From: an uncultured Rubrivivax sp.
Lineage (GTDB): Bacteria > Pseudomonadota > Gammaproteobacteria > Burkholderiales > Burkholderiaceae_C
Direction: 5' to 3'
Length of the DNA stretch: 18,860 bases
Assembly (NCBI GenBank): GCA_937967345.1
Contig: CALBTN010000367.1
Span: 1-18,860, forward strand
The notes beneath the pieces are model-generated. The model was not told where the DNA came from. It searched no databases and saw only the letters and a program-made list of their open reading frames with translations. The position numbers and the translations under genes are program-made. Shown here piece after piece: positions 7,723-15,096 of this stretch; position 1 is the first letter of the stretch; each line of letters begins with the position of its first letter.

Positions 7723-8636
7723 GCCGGTGCGCCTTGCATGATCTCGACGAACACGTCTTCCAAGTCGGCGCGGCCGATCTCGAGTTCGTCGACCTGCACG
7801 CCGGCCACGCGCAACGCGGTCAGCAGCGCTTCGACCTCGGTGGCGTCGCGCGCCTTGAGCTGCACGATGCGCCCGGTGACGCTGGCGCTGCGTGCCAGCG
7901 CGCTGGGCAAGCGCTGGTCGGTCTTGAAGCGCAGCATCGTGCTGGCCGTGCCGGCCAGCAGATCGGCGGTGCGCTGCAACGCGACCACGCGCCCGCGCTT
8001 GAGCATCGCGAGGCGCGAGCACAGCGCCTCGGCCTCTTCCAGGTAGTGCGTGGTCAGCAGCACGGTGTGGCCCTCGCGGTTGAGCCGCGCGATGAACTGC
8101 CACAGCGTCTGGCGCAGTTCGACGTCGACACCGGCGGTGGGCTCGTCGAGCACGATCACCGGCGGGCGGTGCACCAGTGCCTGGCCCACCAGCACGCGCC
8201 GCTTCATGCCGCCGGACAGCTGGCGCAGGTTGACGTCGGCCTTGTCCGCCAGATCCAGCTGCTCGAGCAGTTCGTCGATCCAGCGCTCGTTGTGGCGCAG
8301 CCCGAAGTAGCCGCTTTGGATGCGCAGCGCCTCGCGCACGGTGAAGAACGGATCGAACACCAGCTCTTGCGGCACCACGCCGAGCAAGCGGCGCGCCGCG
8401 GCGTAGTCGGCGGCGACGTCGTGACCCAGCACCTCGACGCGGCCGGAACTGGCGCGCGCCAGCCCGGCCAGGATGCTGATCAAGGTGGTCTTGCCCGCGC
8501 CGTTGGGGCCGAGCAGGCCGAAGAACTCGCCGGGCTCGATGTCGAAGCTGACGCCGTCGAGCGCGCGAAAGCCGCCGCCCTTGCCGGGATAGGTCTTGCA
8601 CACCTCGTGGAAACGCACCGCCGGCATGAGCGCCAT
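7719..8636 (-). CDS. ABC exporter ATP-binding protein (YadG-like)
   Basis: A 305-residue ABC ATPase that powers the adjacent ABC-2 permease. Walker A is GPNGAGKT at 43-50, signature LSGGMKRR at 140-147, Walker B VIVLDEP at 160-166, with an H-loop TTHYLEEAE further on. The C-terminal region after about 235 is the accessory domain usual for ABC-2 ATPases. Two in-frame ATGs are possible, 8634-8636 and 8625-8627; the second gives MPAVRFHEVCKTYPG, closer to the family length, and neither has a strong ribosome site. It is transcribed away from the tetR gene across only 35 bp. Confidence 0.93.
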   Translation of the reverse strand: MALMPAVRFHEVCKTYPGKGGGFRALDGVSFDIEPGEFFGLLGPNGAGKTTLISILAGLARASSGRVEVLGHDVAADYAAARRLLGVVPQELVFDPFFTVREALRIQSGYFGLRHNERWIDELLEQLDLADKADVNLRQLSGGMKRRVLVGQALVHRPPVIVLDEPTAGVDVELRQTLWQFIARLNREGHTVLLTTHYLEEAEALCSRLAMLKRGRVVALQRTADLLAGTASTMLRFKTDQRLPSALARSASVTGRIVQLKARDATEVEALLTALRVAGVQVDELEIGRADLEDVFVEIMQGAPA

Positions 8637-8671
8637 TCTAGGCAGCGCGTTGATGCTAGATTGCCGGCCCG
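8637..8671. promoter_or_regulatory. Divergent tetR/exporter control region with dyad
   Basis: The 35-bp gap holds an inverted repeat tctag (8637-8641) / ctaga (8656-8660) spanning 24 bp, a plausible TetR-type operator. In the tetR direction an extended -10, TG at 8654-8655 then one base then TAGATT (8657-8662), would start transcription only about 3-5 bases before the tetR ATG at 8672. No Shine-Dalgarno sequence precedes that ATG, so a leaderless message is possible. All inferred from sequence. Confidence 0.4.
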
Positions 8672-9331
8672 ATGGGCACCAAGAAACCGCGACGCACGGC
8701 CGAGCGCATCCTCGAGGTGGCGCTCGAGCTGTTCAACCGCTTCGGCGAGCCCAACGTCAGCACCACGCTGATCTCGGCCGAGATGAACATCAGTCCAGGC
8801 AACCTGTACTACCACTACCCGGCCAAGGACGAACTGATCAACGCGCTGTTCGACCGCTACGAGCGCGCGCTCGACGGTCTGCTACAGGCCGCCGCGGATG
8901 TGCGCGACATCGAGGACGCGTGGCTGTTCTTCCACATGCTGTTCGAGCTGATCTGGCAGTACCGCTTCCTGTACCGCGACCTGAACGACCTGCTGAGCAA
9001 GAACCGCCGGCTGGAGACGCACTTCCAGTTCGTGCTGAAGCACAAGTCGCGCGCGGTGCGGCAGGTGCTGGGCGGGCTGTCGGTGGGCAACCCGCAGCGC
9101 GTCGGGCGAGCCCAGTCGGAGGCCGCCGCCAACGCGATGGTGGTGGTGCTGACCTACTGGCTGAGCTACGAGTACGTGCGCGACCCGCGCAACGCCCTCG
9201 AGCCGCAGCACGCCGGCGCGGCACTGGCACGCGGCGCGTCCCACGTGCTGTGCCTGCTGTTGCCCCATCTCGATGCGCCAGCCCAGGAGCACCTGCACAA
9301 GCTGGCCGGCGAGTACCTCGGCGCCGGCTGA
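8672..9331 (+). CDS. TetR-family transcriptional regulator
   Basis: A 219-residue protein with a TetR N-terminal DNA-binding domain: helix TAERILEVALELFNRFGE (9-26), then the helix-turn-helix STTLISAEMNISPGNLYYHY (30-49) and KDELINALF. The remaining 160 residues are a helical ligand-binding domain that I cannot assign to a ligand. It diverges from the ABC-2 exporter and is convergent with the WS/DGAT-like gene 33 bp away. Control of the exporter and of itself is the simplest inference; its closeness to acyl-CoA genes makes an acyl ligand possible. No Shine-Dalgarno sequence precedes the ATG. Confidence 0.9.
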   Translation: MGTKKPRRTAERILEVALELFNRFGEPNVSTTLISAEMNISPGNLYYHYPAKDELINALFDRYERALDGLLQAAADVRDIEDAWLFFHMLFELIWQYRFLYRDLNDLLSKNRRLETHFQFVLKHKSRAVRQVLGGLSVGNPQRVGRAQSEAAANAMVVVLTYWLSYEYVRDPRNALEPQHAGAALARGASHVLCLLLPHLDAPAQEHLHKLAGEYLGAG

Positions 9332-9364
9332 CCCACCGGGCGGCGCTGCGCGGCCATCATGCCG

Positions 9365-10687
9365 CTACGCTGCCCAAGGCAGCATCAGCGTCAGCCACAG
9401 CAGCTTGTCCAGCTCGGGCGCGAAGCGTTCGACCACGCGCTGCGGCTCGGGGCACAGCGCGGCATCGGCGATGAGCGCGAACTGCACGCCGCCGGCGTAC
9501 GAGAAGATGCTCACGCCCACCGCCACATCGCCGGTCTGCGGCACCCAGAAGATGCAGCGGCGCAGCGTGGCGCCGCACAGCCGCAACCGCTGGCGCGGCC
9601 CGGGCACGTTGGTCATGACCGCGGTGGCCTTGCTCGCGAACAGGTTCAGCAGCGCGCGCTGGCCGCTGTCGTTCAGCAGCCCGGCCAGCGCCAGCACGCC
9701 GAAGGCCAGCACCGGCTGGTAGCTGTCCTTCAAGCCGCTCATCAGCGCGTGCACCGCCGCCACCCGTTCGACCGGGTTGTCCACGCCGATCGGCAGCAGC
9801 AGCGGCGCCAGGCCGAAATGGTTGCCGAGCTGGTGCGCCTCGTCCAGCGGACGCAGGTTCACCGGCACCATCGCCCGGATGGACTTGCCGGCCGGGTTCT
9901 GGCCGATGTCGCGCAGGTAGGCGCCGATGGCGCCGGCCGCGCAGGCCAGCAGCACGTCGTTGACCGACGCGCGCAGCGCCTTGCCCACGCTCTTGACCAC
10001 GTCCAGCGGCACCGGTTCGGCCCAGGCGACGTGCTTGCGCCCGATCGGCTTGCCCTTCAGCGCGGTCGGCGAGTCGTCGGCCATCAGCGCCAGGGTGGCC
10101 AGGTCGGTGGCTGCGCGCCGGCCGATGTCCGCCAACTCGCGCAGCGGCTTGGCGCGCACGCTGGCCAGCCAACTGTCGCCGCCAGCGGTCTTGCCGGCGG
10201 GCCGGCGCTGCGGCGCACCGCCGCCGTCGGTGAGCGACATCAGCACCGAGGTCAGCGCGATGCCGTCGCCGATGCAGTGGTGCACGCGCACGATGACCGC
10301 GCTGCCGCCGTCGTGCTGCTCGATCAGGTGGAACTGCCACAGCGGGCGTTGCGGGTCCAGCCGCGTCATGGCCAGCTCGCCACAGCGCCGCTGCAACGCT
10401 TCGCGTTCGCTTTCGCCGCGGCCCCGCGCGAGCCGCTCGCGCACCACGTGGCGGCCGACGTCGAAGCGATCGTCATCGACCCACTGCGCGCCCAGCGCGT
10501 CCTCGACCACCTTCTGGCGAAAGCGCGGGTAGCACAGCAGTTGTTGCTCGATGCGCTGGCACAGCGCGCGCCAGCTCAGGCGCGGGCGCAGCAGCCACAC
10601 GCCGACGATCATCATCAGGTTGACGTCGTTGTCCATGCGCAGCCAGGCATGGTCGACGCGGCTCATGCGCTCGGCGGTGGCTGCCAT
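9365..10687 (-). CDS. Wax ester synthase/diacylglycerol acyltransferase (WS/DGAT) family protein
   Basis: A 440-residue acyltransferase of the WS/DGAT family, which joins acyl-CoA to fatty alcohols or diacylglycerol for neutral-lipid storage. The catalytic motif HHCIGDG (HHxxxDG) is at 136-142, with RPLWQFHLIEQ just before it (114-124) and the second domain PVNLRPLDEAHQLGNHFG near 275-292. Length is slightly under that of characterised bacterial enzymes. The ATG at 10685-10687 has an AAGGAG site about 7 bases upstream on the minus strand; an in-frame ATG seven codons later gives MSRVDHAWLRMD, nearer the family start. It diverges from the acyl-CoA-binding protein gene. Actual substrate preference cannot be read here. 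Confidence 0.88.
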   Translation of the reverse strand: MAATAERMSRVDHAWLRMDNDVNLMMIVGVWLLRPRLSWRALCQRIEQQLLCYPRFRQKVVEDALGAQWVDDDRFDVGRHVVRERLARGRGESEREALQRRCGELAMTRLDPQRPLWQFHLIEQHDGGSAVIVRVHHCIGDGIALTSVLMSLTDGGGAPQRRPAGKTAGGDSWLASVRAKPLRELADIGRRAATDLATLALMADDSPTALKGKPIGRKHVAWAEPVPLDVVKSVGKALRASVNDVLLACAAGAIGAYLRDIGQNPAGKSIRAMVPVNLRPLDEAHQLGNHFGLAPLLLPIGVDNPVERVAAVHALMSGLKDSYQPVLAFGVLALAGLLNDSGQRALLNLFASKATAVMTNVPGPRQRLRLCGATLRRCIFWVPQTGDVAVGVSIFSYAGGVQFALIADAALCPEPQRVVERFAPELDKLLWLTLMLPWAA

Positions 10688-10756
10688 CGCGGTGCTCCTT
10701 GGGCCTAAGATGCCGGATCCGACCCATTCTCACCTCAGCCACAGGAGACGCGCGCG
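10688..10756. promoter_or_regulatory. Divergent control region of WS/DGAT and acyl-CoA-binding genes
   Basis: A 69-bp gap between two divergent starts. On the plus side AGGAG (10743-10747) lies 9 bases before the acyl-CoA-binding protein ATG, and TAAGAT (10706-10711) is a possible -10 without a convincing -35. On the minus side AAGGAG precedes the acyltransferase ATG. Shared control of the two genes is plausible given the short gap. Confidence 0.4.
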
Positions 10757-11008
10757 ATGGCCAGCCTCAAGACGCAGTTCGATCAGGCCGTGAAGGACAG
10801 CAAGAAGCTGGACAAGCCCGACAACGCCACGCTGCTGAAGATCTACGCGCTGTACAAGCAGGCCAGCGAAGGCGATGTGCAAGGCAAGCGTCCGGGCATC
10901 ACCGATTTCGTCGGCCGCGCCAAGTTCGACGCCTGGACCGCGCAGCAAGGCACGGCCAAGGAAGACGCAATGCAGCAGTACGTGGACCTGATCGAGTCGC
11001 TGAAGTAG
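10757..11008 (+). CDS. Acyl-CoA-binding protein (ACBP)
   Basis: An 83-residue four-helix ACBP that binds medium- and long-chain acyl-CoA in the cytoplasm and serves as a carrier and buffer. The diagnostic stretch LYKQASEGDVQGKRPG (32-47) is present, with the ligand-contacting Tyr33 and Lys34, Lys56, Trp60 and Tyr75 in the expected places. A Shine-Dalgarno AGGAG lies 9 bases upstream. It is divergent from the WS/DGAT-like acyltransferase, which uses acyl-CoA, and convergent with the PHA-system protein gene. Its stop codon lies in a 9-bp-stem hairpin shared with that gene. Confidence 0.95.
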   Translation: MASLKTQFDQAVKDSKKLDKPDNATLLKIYALYKQASEGDVQGKRPGITDFVGRAKFDAWTAQQGTAKEDAMQQYVDLIESLK

Positions 11009-11029
11009 CGACCGGGCCGGCGCTACTTC
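11002..11029. terminator. Hairpin holding both convergent stop codons
   Basis: gaagtagcg (11002-11010) and cgctacttc (11021-11029) are perfect complements separated by ten GC-rich bases. The left arm contains the ACBP stop TAG, the right arm the stop of the PHA-system gene on the other strand; both genes end with an AAG codon then TAG. On the plus strand the hairpin is followed by a weak pyrimidine stretch only, so termination may be partial or Rho-aided in either direction. Confidence 0.55.
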
Positions 11030-11352
11030 TTCGGCTTGCGCGCGGCCGGCGCCTTGGCGGCGCTGGCCGCCAGCAGCCGGTCGAGGATGTCCTGGATCTC
11101 GTTTTCGATCGTCTTGCGAAACGCGCCGAGCAGCAGCCCGAGCTTGGCGTCCAGGTCGAAGTGATCGGCGGCGACGATCAGGCGGCCCTTGACGCCGGAG
11201 CGGGTGAACTCCACCGTGTCGCTGAACTCGCCTTCGATCGACCTGCACTCCATGCCGAAGTCCTTCTCGACGTCCTTGGCCCACTGCGCGGCAACCTTGC
11301 GCGCCTTGGCCAGCCCGAGTTGGTGTTCACGATGGATGCGAATGTCGGCCAC
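11023..11352 (-). CDS. Polyhydroxyalkanoic acid system family protein (PHA_gran_rgn type)
   Basis: A 109-residue cytoplasmic protein resembling the small family annotated as putative polyhydroxyalkanoic acid system protein. Features matching my memory of the family are the N-terminal IRIHREHQLGLAKARKVA (4-21), a central GEFSDTVEFTRSGVKGRLIV (41-60) and the C-terminal FDLDAKLGLLLGAFRKTIENEIQDIL region, followed by a basic Ala/Lys tail (98-109). Its molecular role is not established. The start is GTG (11350-11352), chosen because VADIRIHREH is the family-like N-terminus; upstream sequence in frame overlaps the neighbouring peptidase gene, whose stop is 16 bp away. No phaC or phasin gene is in the window. 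Confidence 0.75.
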   Translation of the reverse strand: MADIRIHREHQLGLAKARKVAAQWAKDVEKDFGMECRSIEGEFSDTVEFTRSGVKGRLIVAADHFDLDAKLGLLLGAFRKTIENEIQDILDRLLAASAAKAPAARKPKK

Positions 11353-11368
11353 GGCGGGTTCCCCGGAT

Positions 11369-12460
11369 CTATGAGATGGCCCGTAGTGTGGCGTGGCGCT
11401 CGGCCTTCGGCAATGCGGCGATACGCGCAGCCTCGGCATAAAAGCGGGTGAAGTCGCGGCCCTGCTGCTCGAACAAACGCTCGAAGTCCGCAGCCAGTTC
11501 GGTGTAGGCGGCCAGCACGCCCAGCGATGCGTTGTTGACCGTGTCGAACCAGGCGTCGTAGCCGGCAAAGCCGTTCCAACGCTGCTGCTTGATCTGCCGG
11601 TACTCGGCGCGCAGCGCATCCAGCATCCGCGCCTTGGCCGCGAGCTTGTCGGCCTCGGGCAGCGGCGATGCGTACAGCTGCTGCAGCTGGCCGCGCCAGC
11701 GCAGCGTCAGCTCGCGAAAGTCGTCGCGCCGCGCTTGGGCGTCACGGTACTGCACGCGCGCCGCGTCGCTGCCGTGCTGCGCGAGCCACAGCCGCACGCC
11801 GATGCGTTCGACCGCCGTGGCGAACGATTCGTTGAACACGGTGTCGTCGGCAACGTACAGCTGCTGGTGCGCCAGCTCGTGGAATATCAGCCGCGCCAGC
11901 TCGGCCTCGCTGCCGCCGACGAAGGTGTTGAGCAGCGGATCGCCGCCGAGCCAGTTGCTCCAGCCCAAGGTGGAGTACGCCGGCACGCCGTAGACGCTGA
12001 CGTCGCGGCCTTCGGCGCGCAGCTGCGCGGCCAGCGCGTCGGCCTGGGCGCGGTCGAAATAGCCGCGATAGTCGACACAGCCGGCCACCGGGTAGCACCA
12101 GCTCTGCAGCTGCAGCGACAGCGCAGGCGCGGCCACCACGTTCCACACCGCGGCAGTGCGCTGCAGGTCGGCATAGGCGCGGTAGCTCGGGTTGTCGGGC
12201 AGCTCGAGCACCTGCACCGAGAACTCGCGTATGCGCTGGGCCAGCGCCAGGCGCTGCTTCAGCGCGGCGGGGGTCTCGGGCTGCGCCAGCCATTCGTTCA
12301 CCGGCTTGGCACTGCGCAGCAGCTGCACATGCCCGCCCAGCGATTGCCGGTAATAGCCCAGCTCGCTGCAGCCGCTGCCCAGGCACAGCGCGAGCGCGGC
12401 CGCCGCGATCGCGCCGCCCAGGCCCAAACTCGCCATCAGCCAGCGGCGGTGCACGGGCAC
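11369..12460 (-). CDS. Putative lipoprotein aminopeptidase (COG4324-like, zinc HExxH)
   Basis: A 363-residue predicted zinc peptidase. An N-terminal hydrophobic segment (9-27) leads to LGSGCSELGYYRQSLGGH; Cys31 is the likely lipidation site although the lipobox is not perfect, and the CS-GYY-Q-GGH pattern is typical of this family. The zinc site is HELAHQ (194-199) with Glu211 in FNESFATAVER as probable third ligand. The family is annotated as a predicted aminopeptidase; I know of no firm substrate. The start codon is GTG (12458-12460), with an alternative in-frame ATG at 12434-12436 that still keeps the hydrophobic segment. Probably exported and membrane-anchored. Confidence 0.82.
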   Translation of the reverse strand: MPVHRRWLMASLGLGGAIAAAALALCLGSGCSELGYYRQSLGGHVQLLRSAKPVNEWLAQPETPAALKQRLALAQRIREFSVQVLELPDNPSYRAYADLQRTAAVWNVVAAPALSLQLQSWCYPVAGCVDYRGYFDRAQADALAAQLRAEGRDVSVYGVPAYSTLGWSNWLGGDPLLNTFVGGSEAELARLIFHELAHQQLYVADDTVFNESFATAVERIGVRLWLAQHGSDAARVQYRDAQARRDDFRELTLRWRGQLQQLYASPLPEADKLAAKARMLDALRAEYRQIKQQRWNGFAGYDAWFDTVNNASLGVLAAYTELAADFERLFEQQGRDFTRFYAEAARIAALPKAERHATLRAIS

Positions 12461-12521
12461 GCGCCATGCACGGTGCGCGACGGCAATGGCAGCTTCATCG
12501 CTGCATCATGGCACGGCGGCC

Positions 12522-12544
12522 GGCGGGCGATGCGCTCGCCCGCC
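12522..12544. repeat. Strong hairpin in the 181-bp divergent gap
   Basis: ggcgggcga (12522-12530) and tcgcccgcc (12536-12544) are perfect 9-base complements around a 5-base loop. It lies between the divergent peptidase and amidohydrolase genes (gap 12461-12641). No T-tract follows on either strand, so it is not a normal terminator. A possible -10, taagat (12611-12616), follows on the plus strand ahead of the amidohydrolase gene; no clear -35 goes with it. Confidence 0.45.
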
Positions 12545-12641
12545 AGCGCCTGCCCGGCCCAGCCGGTGGCTGCCGGATCGCAGCCGCACCGCGCAACGCC
12601 GCCATCGCGCTAAGATGAATTTTTGCGCAGCCGGAGGTTCC

Positions 12642-13835
12642 ATGCAGCTGATTGAATCGATCCTGGCCGACGCCGCCAGCATTGCAGCGATGCGCCGCGA
12701 CATCCATGCGCACCCCGAATTGTGTTTCGAGGAAGAGCGCACCGCCGACCTGATCGCCAAGGCGCTGACCGACTGGGGCATCCCCATCCACCGTGGTCTG
12801 GGCAAGACCGGCGTGGTCGGCATCGTCAAGAACGGCAGCTCCAGCCGCGCCGTCGGCCTGCGCGCCGACATCGACGCGCTGCCGATGACCGAGCACAACC
12901 ACTTCGCCCACGCCAGCACCTACCTCGGCAAGATGCACGCCTGCGGCCACGACGGCCACACCGCGATGCTGCTGGCCGCGGCGCGGCATCTGTCCAAGCA
13001 CCGCAACTTCGACGGCACCGTCTACCTGGTGTTCCAGCCGGCCGAAGAAGGCGGCGGCGGCGCGCGCGAGATGATGAAGGACGGGCTGTTCGACAAGTTC
13101 CCGATGGACGCGATCTTCGGCATCCACAACTGGCCGGGCATGAAGGTCGGCCAGTTCGGTCTGCGAACCGGGCCGGTGATGGCCAGCTCCAACGAGTTCA
13201 AGATCACGATCCGCGGCAAGGGCAGCCACGCCGCGCTGCCGCACCTGGGCATCGACCCGGTGCCGATCGCCTGCCAGATGGTGCAGGCCTTCCAGACCAT
13301 CGTCACGCGCAACAAGAAGCCGATCGACACGGCGGTGATCTCGGTGACCATGGTGCACGCCGGCGAGGCCACCAACGTGGTGCCCGAGTCCTGCGAGATC
13401 CAGGGCACGGTGCGCACCTTCACCACCGAGGTGCTGGACCTAGTGCAGCGGCGCATGCAGACCATCGCCGAGAGCACCTGCGCCGCCTTCGAGGCCGGCT
13501 GCGAGTTCGAATTCAAGCGCAACTACCCGCCGACCATCAACCACGACGCCGAGACCGAATTCGCGCGCCGCCTGCTCGGCGAAGTGGTGGGCGCGGACAA
13601 CGTGCTCGAGTTCGAGCCGACGCTGGGCTCCGAGGACTTCAGCTACTTCCTGCAGGAAAAGCCCGGCTGCTACTTCGTGATCGGCAACGGCGACGGCGCG
13701 CACCGCGACGGCGGCCATGGCCTGGGCCCGTGCATGCTGCACAACCCCAGCTACGACTTCAACGACGAGTTGATCCCGCTGGGCGCCACCGCCTGGGTGC
13801 GGCTGGCCGAGAAATGGCTGGCCCGGCCGGCCTGA
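12642..13835 (+). CDS. M20D-family amidohydrolase (hippurate hydrolase/N-acyl amino acid hydrolase-like)
   Basis: A 397-residue cytoplasmic metalloamidase that removes acyl or aroyl groups from amino acids. The dinuclear metal ligands are in place: Cys101 and His103 in HACGHDGH, Glu135-Glu136 in QPAEEGGGG, His162 in IHNWPG and His367 in MLHNPSYDFND. The dimerisation domain is inserted from about residue 180 to 290. The start ATG has GGAGG 5 bases upstream; an in-frame ATG at 12615-12617 lacks such a site. The substrate (hippurate, N-acetyl amino acids, indole conjugates) cannot be fixed from sequence. It is followed by a DUF2817 peptidase, which could act with it on peptide-like substrates. 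Confidence 0.93.
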   Translation: MQLIESILADAASIAAMRRDIHAHPELCFEEERTADLIAKALTDWGIPIHRGLGKTGVVGIVKNGSSSRAVGLRADIDALPMTEHNHFAHASTYLGKMHACGHDGHTAMLLAAARHLSKHRNFDGTVYLVFQPAEEGGGGAREMMKDGLFDKFPMDAIFGIHNWPGMKVGQFGLRTGPVMASSNEFKITIRGKGSHAALPHLGIDPVPIACQMVQAFQTIVTRNKKPIDTAVISVTMVHAGEATNVVPESCEIQGTVRTFTTEVLDLVQRRMQTIAESTCAAFEAGCEFEFKRNYPPTINHDAETEFARRLLGEVVGADNVLEFEPTLGSEDFSYFLQEKPGCYFVIGNGDGAHRDGGHGLGPCMLHNPSYDFNDELIPLGATAWVRLAEKWLARPA

Positions 13836-13870
13836 TCCGCGCGATGGCAGCGGCACCCAAGGGTTCGCGC

Positions 13871-14953
13871 ATGAAACCTGCTGGCTACTTCGCGCAAAGC
13901 TACGCCGAGGCACGGCGCAAGTTCATCGCGGCGGCCAGTGCTGCCGGGCGCGAGCCGGTGCCGCACCCGCATCCGCTGCTGGGCCGCGACGGCGAAGCGC
14001 TGGCGATGGACGTCGCCCGCTTCGGCGCGGCCGATGCGCCGGCCGTGTTGATCATCAGCAGCGCCTGCCATGGCGTGGAGGGTTACTGCGGTTCGGGCGT
14101 GCAGGGCGCGCTGCTGGCCGATGGCGGCTTTCACGACGCGGCCGCGCGCGCCGGCGTGGCGCTGCTGTACGTGCACGCACTGAACCCCTACGGCTTTTCG
14201 TGGCTGCGCCGCACCACGCACGAGAACGTCGACCTGAATCGCAACTTCCAGGACTTCTCGCAGCCGCTGCCGCGCAACGCCGCCTACGACCGGCTCGCGC
14301 ACCTGATCGTGCCGCCCGAGTGGCCGCCGACGCCGCAGGTCAAGGCCGCCTTGGCGGGCTTCGCCGCCGAGCACGGCGTCAAGGCGCTGCAGGCCGCCAT
14401 CTCCGGCGGCCAGTACGAGCATCCGCAAGGCGTGTTCTACGGCGGGCGCAACCCGACCTGGAGCCATCAGACGCTGCGCCATGTGCTGCAAGAGCACGGC
14501 CGGCGCTGCCGCCGCCTGGCCTGGCTCGACCTGCACACCGGGTTGGGCCCGAGCGGCCACGGCGAGCGCATCTGGGCCGGGCCCGACGATGCCGCGGCGA
14601 TCGCGCGCGCGCGCCGCTGGTGGGGCGAGGCGGTGACCTCGATCTACGACGGCTCGTCGGAGTCGGCGCTGCTCACCGGCCTGATGTGGCTGGCCGCTGG
14701 CGACGAGTGCGCGCAGGCCGAGTACACCGGCATCGCGCTGGAGTACGGCACCGTGCCCTGGGACGACGTGACACTCGCGCTGCGCGCCGACCAGTGGCTG
14801 GAGAACCACCCCGAAGCACCGCACGCGCTGCACGCGAAGATCAAGCGCCAGATCCGCGACGCCTTCTACACCGACACCGATGCCTGGAAGGCGCGCATCG
14901 TCGAGCAAGGGCTGCAAGCCGCGCACCAGGCGGTCGCAGGCTTGTCGAGCTGA
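13871..14953 (+). CDS. DUF2817 family, M14-like zinc carboxypeptidase
   Basis: A 360-residue predicted zinc peptidase related to carboxypeptidase A-type M14 enzymes. Visible are the zinc pair His67/Glu70 in SSACHGVEGYCGS, the substrate-binding Asn-Arg motif VDLNRNFQDF (120-129), the third zinc ligand His222 in LDLHTGLGPSG and a candidate catalytic Glu291 in IALEYGTVPW. No signal peptide is apparent, so it should be cytoplasmic. The start at 13871 is preferred because AAGGG lies 7 bases upstream; an ATG at 13844 in the same frame adds nine residues and would sit 8 bp after the amidohydrolase stop. Substrate unknown; likely co-transcribed with the amidohydrolase. Confidence 0.88.
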   Translation: MKPAGYFAQSYAEARRKFIAAASAAGREPVPHPHPLLGRDGEALAMDVARFGAADAPAVLIISSACHGVEGYCGSGVQGALLADGGFHDAAARAGVALLYVHALNPYGFSWLRRTTHENVDLNRNFQDFSQPLPRNAAYDRLAHLIVPPEWPPTPQVKAALAGFAAEHGVKALQAAISGGQYEHPQGVFYGGRNPTWSHQTLRHVLQEHGRRCRRLAWLDLHTGLGPSGHGERIWAGPDDAAAIARARRWWGEAVTSIYDGSSESALLTGLMWLAAGDECAQAEYTGIALEYGTVPWDDVTLALRADQWLENHPEAPHALHAKIKRQIRDAFYTDTDAWKARIVEQGLQAAHQAVAGLSS

Positions 14954-15008
14954 GCGCGCTGCGCGGCGCATCACCACACGCCGCACGCCACAGCGCGTGC
15001 CGGGTGCG

Positions 15009-15038
15009 GGTAATCCCGTTACCTCTGATCACTAGAAT
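15009..15038 (+). promoter_or_regulatory. gltI: Candidate gltI promoter with overlapping dyad
   Basis: In the 143-bp gap before gltI, TAGAAT (15033-15038) matches five of six -10 consensus bases. A dyad ggtaa-tcccg-ttacc (15009-15023) occupies where the -35 would lie, and no good -35 hexamer is seen. This combination suits an activator- or repressor-controlled start, but it is a sequence-only prediction. Confidence 0.4.
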
Positions 15039-15096
15039 TTGTCGACATTTCCCGATGCCTGTCACCAACCCCTTGCAGCAAGAAGGAATCGTCCCG

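Noticed and set aside
9341..9360. Recurrent cgctgcgcgg string, also seen near 6657 and 14958, as a possible repeat family
   Set aside because: Short, GC-rich, partly inside coding sequence and without shared flanks; likely chance in this base composition.
12486..12641. Upstream extension of the amidohydrolase frame
   Set aside because: Open in frame but Ala/Arg/Pro-rich and non-family; GGAGG just before the ATG at 12642 fixes the start there.
15055..15096. Earlier start for gltI at 15055
   Set aside because: Would add fourteen residues ahead of a clean signal peptide, and the AAGGAA ribosome site favours 15097.
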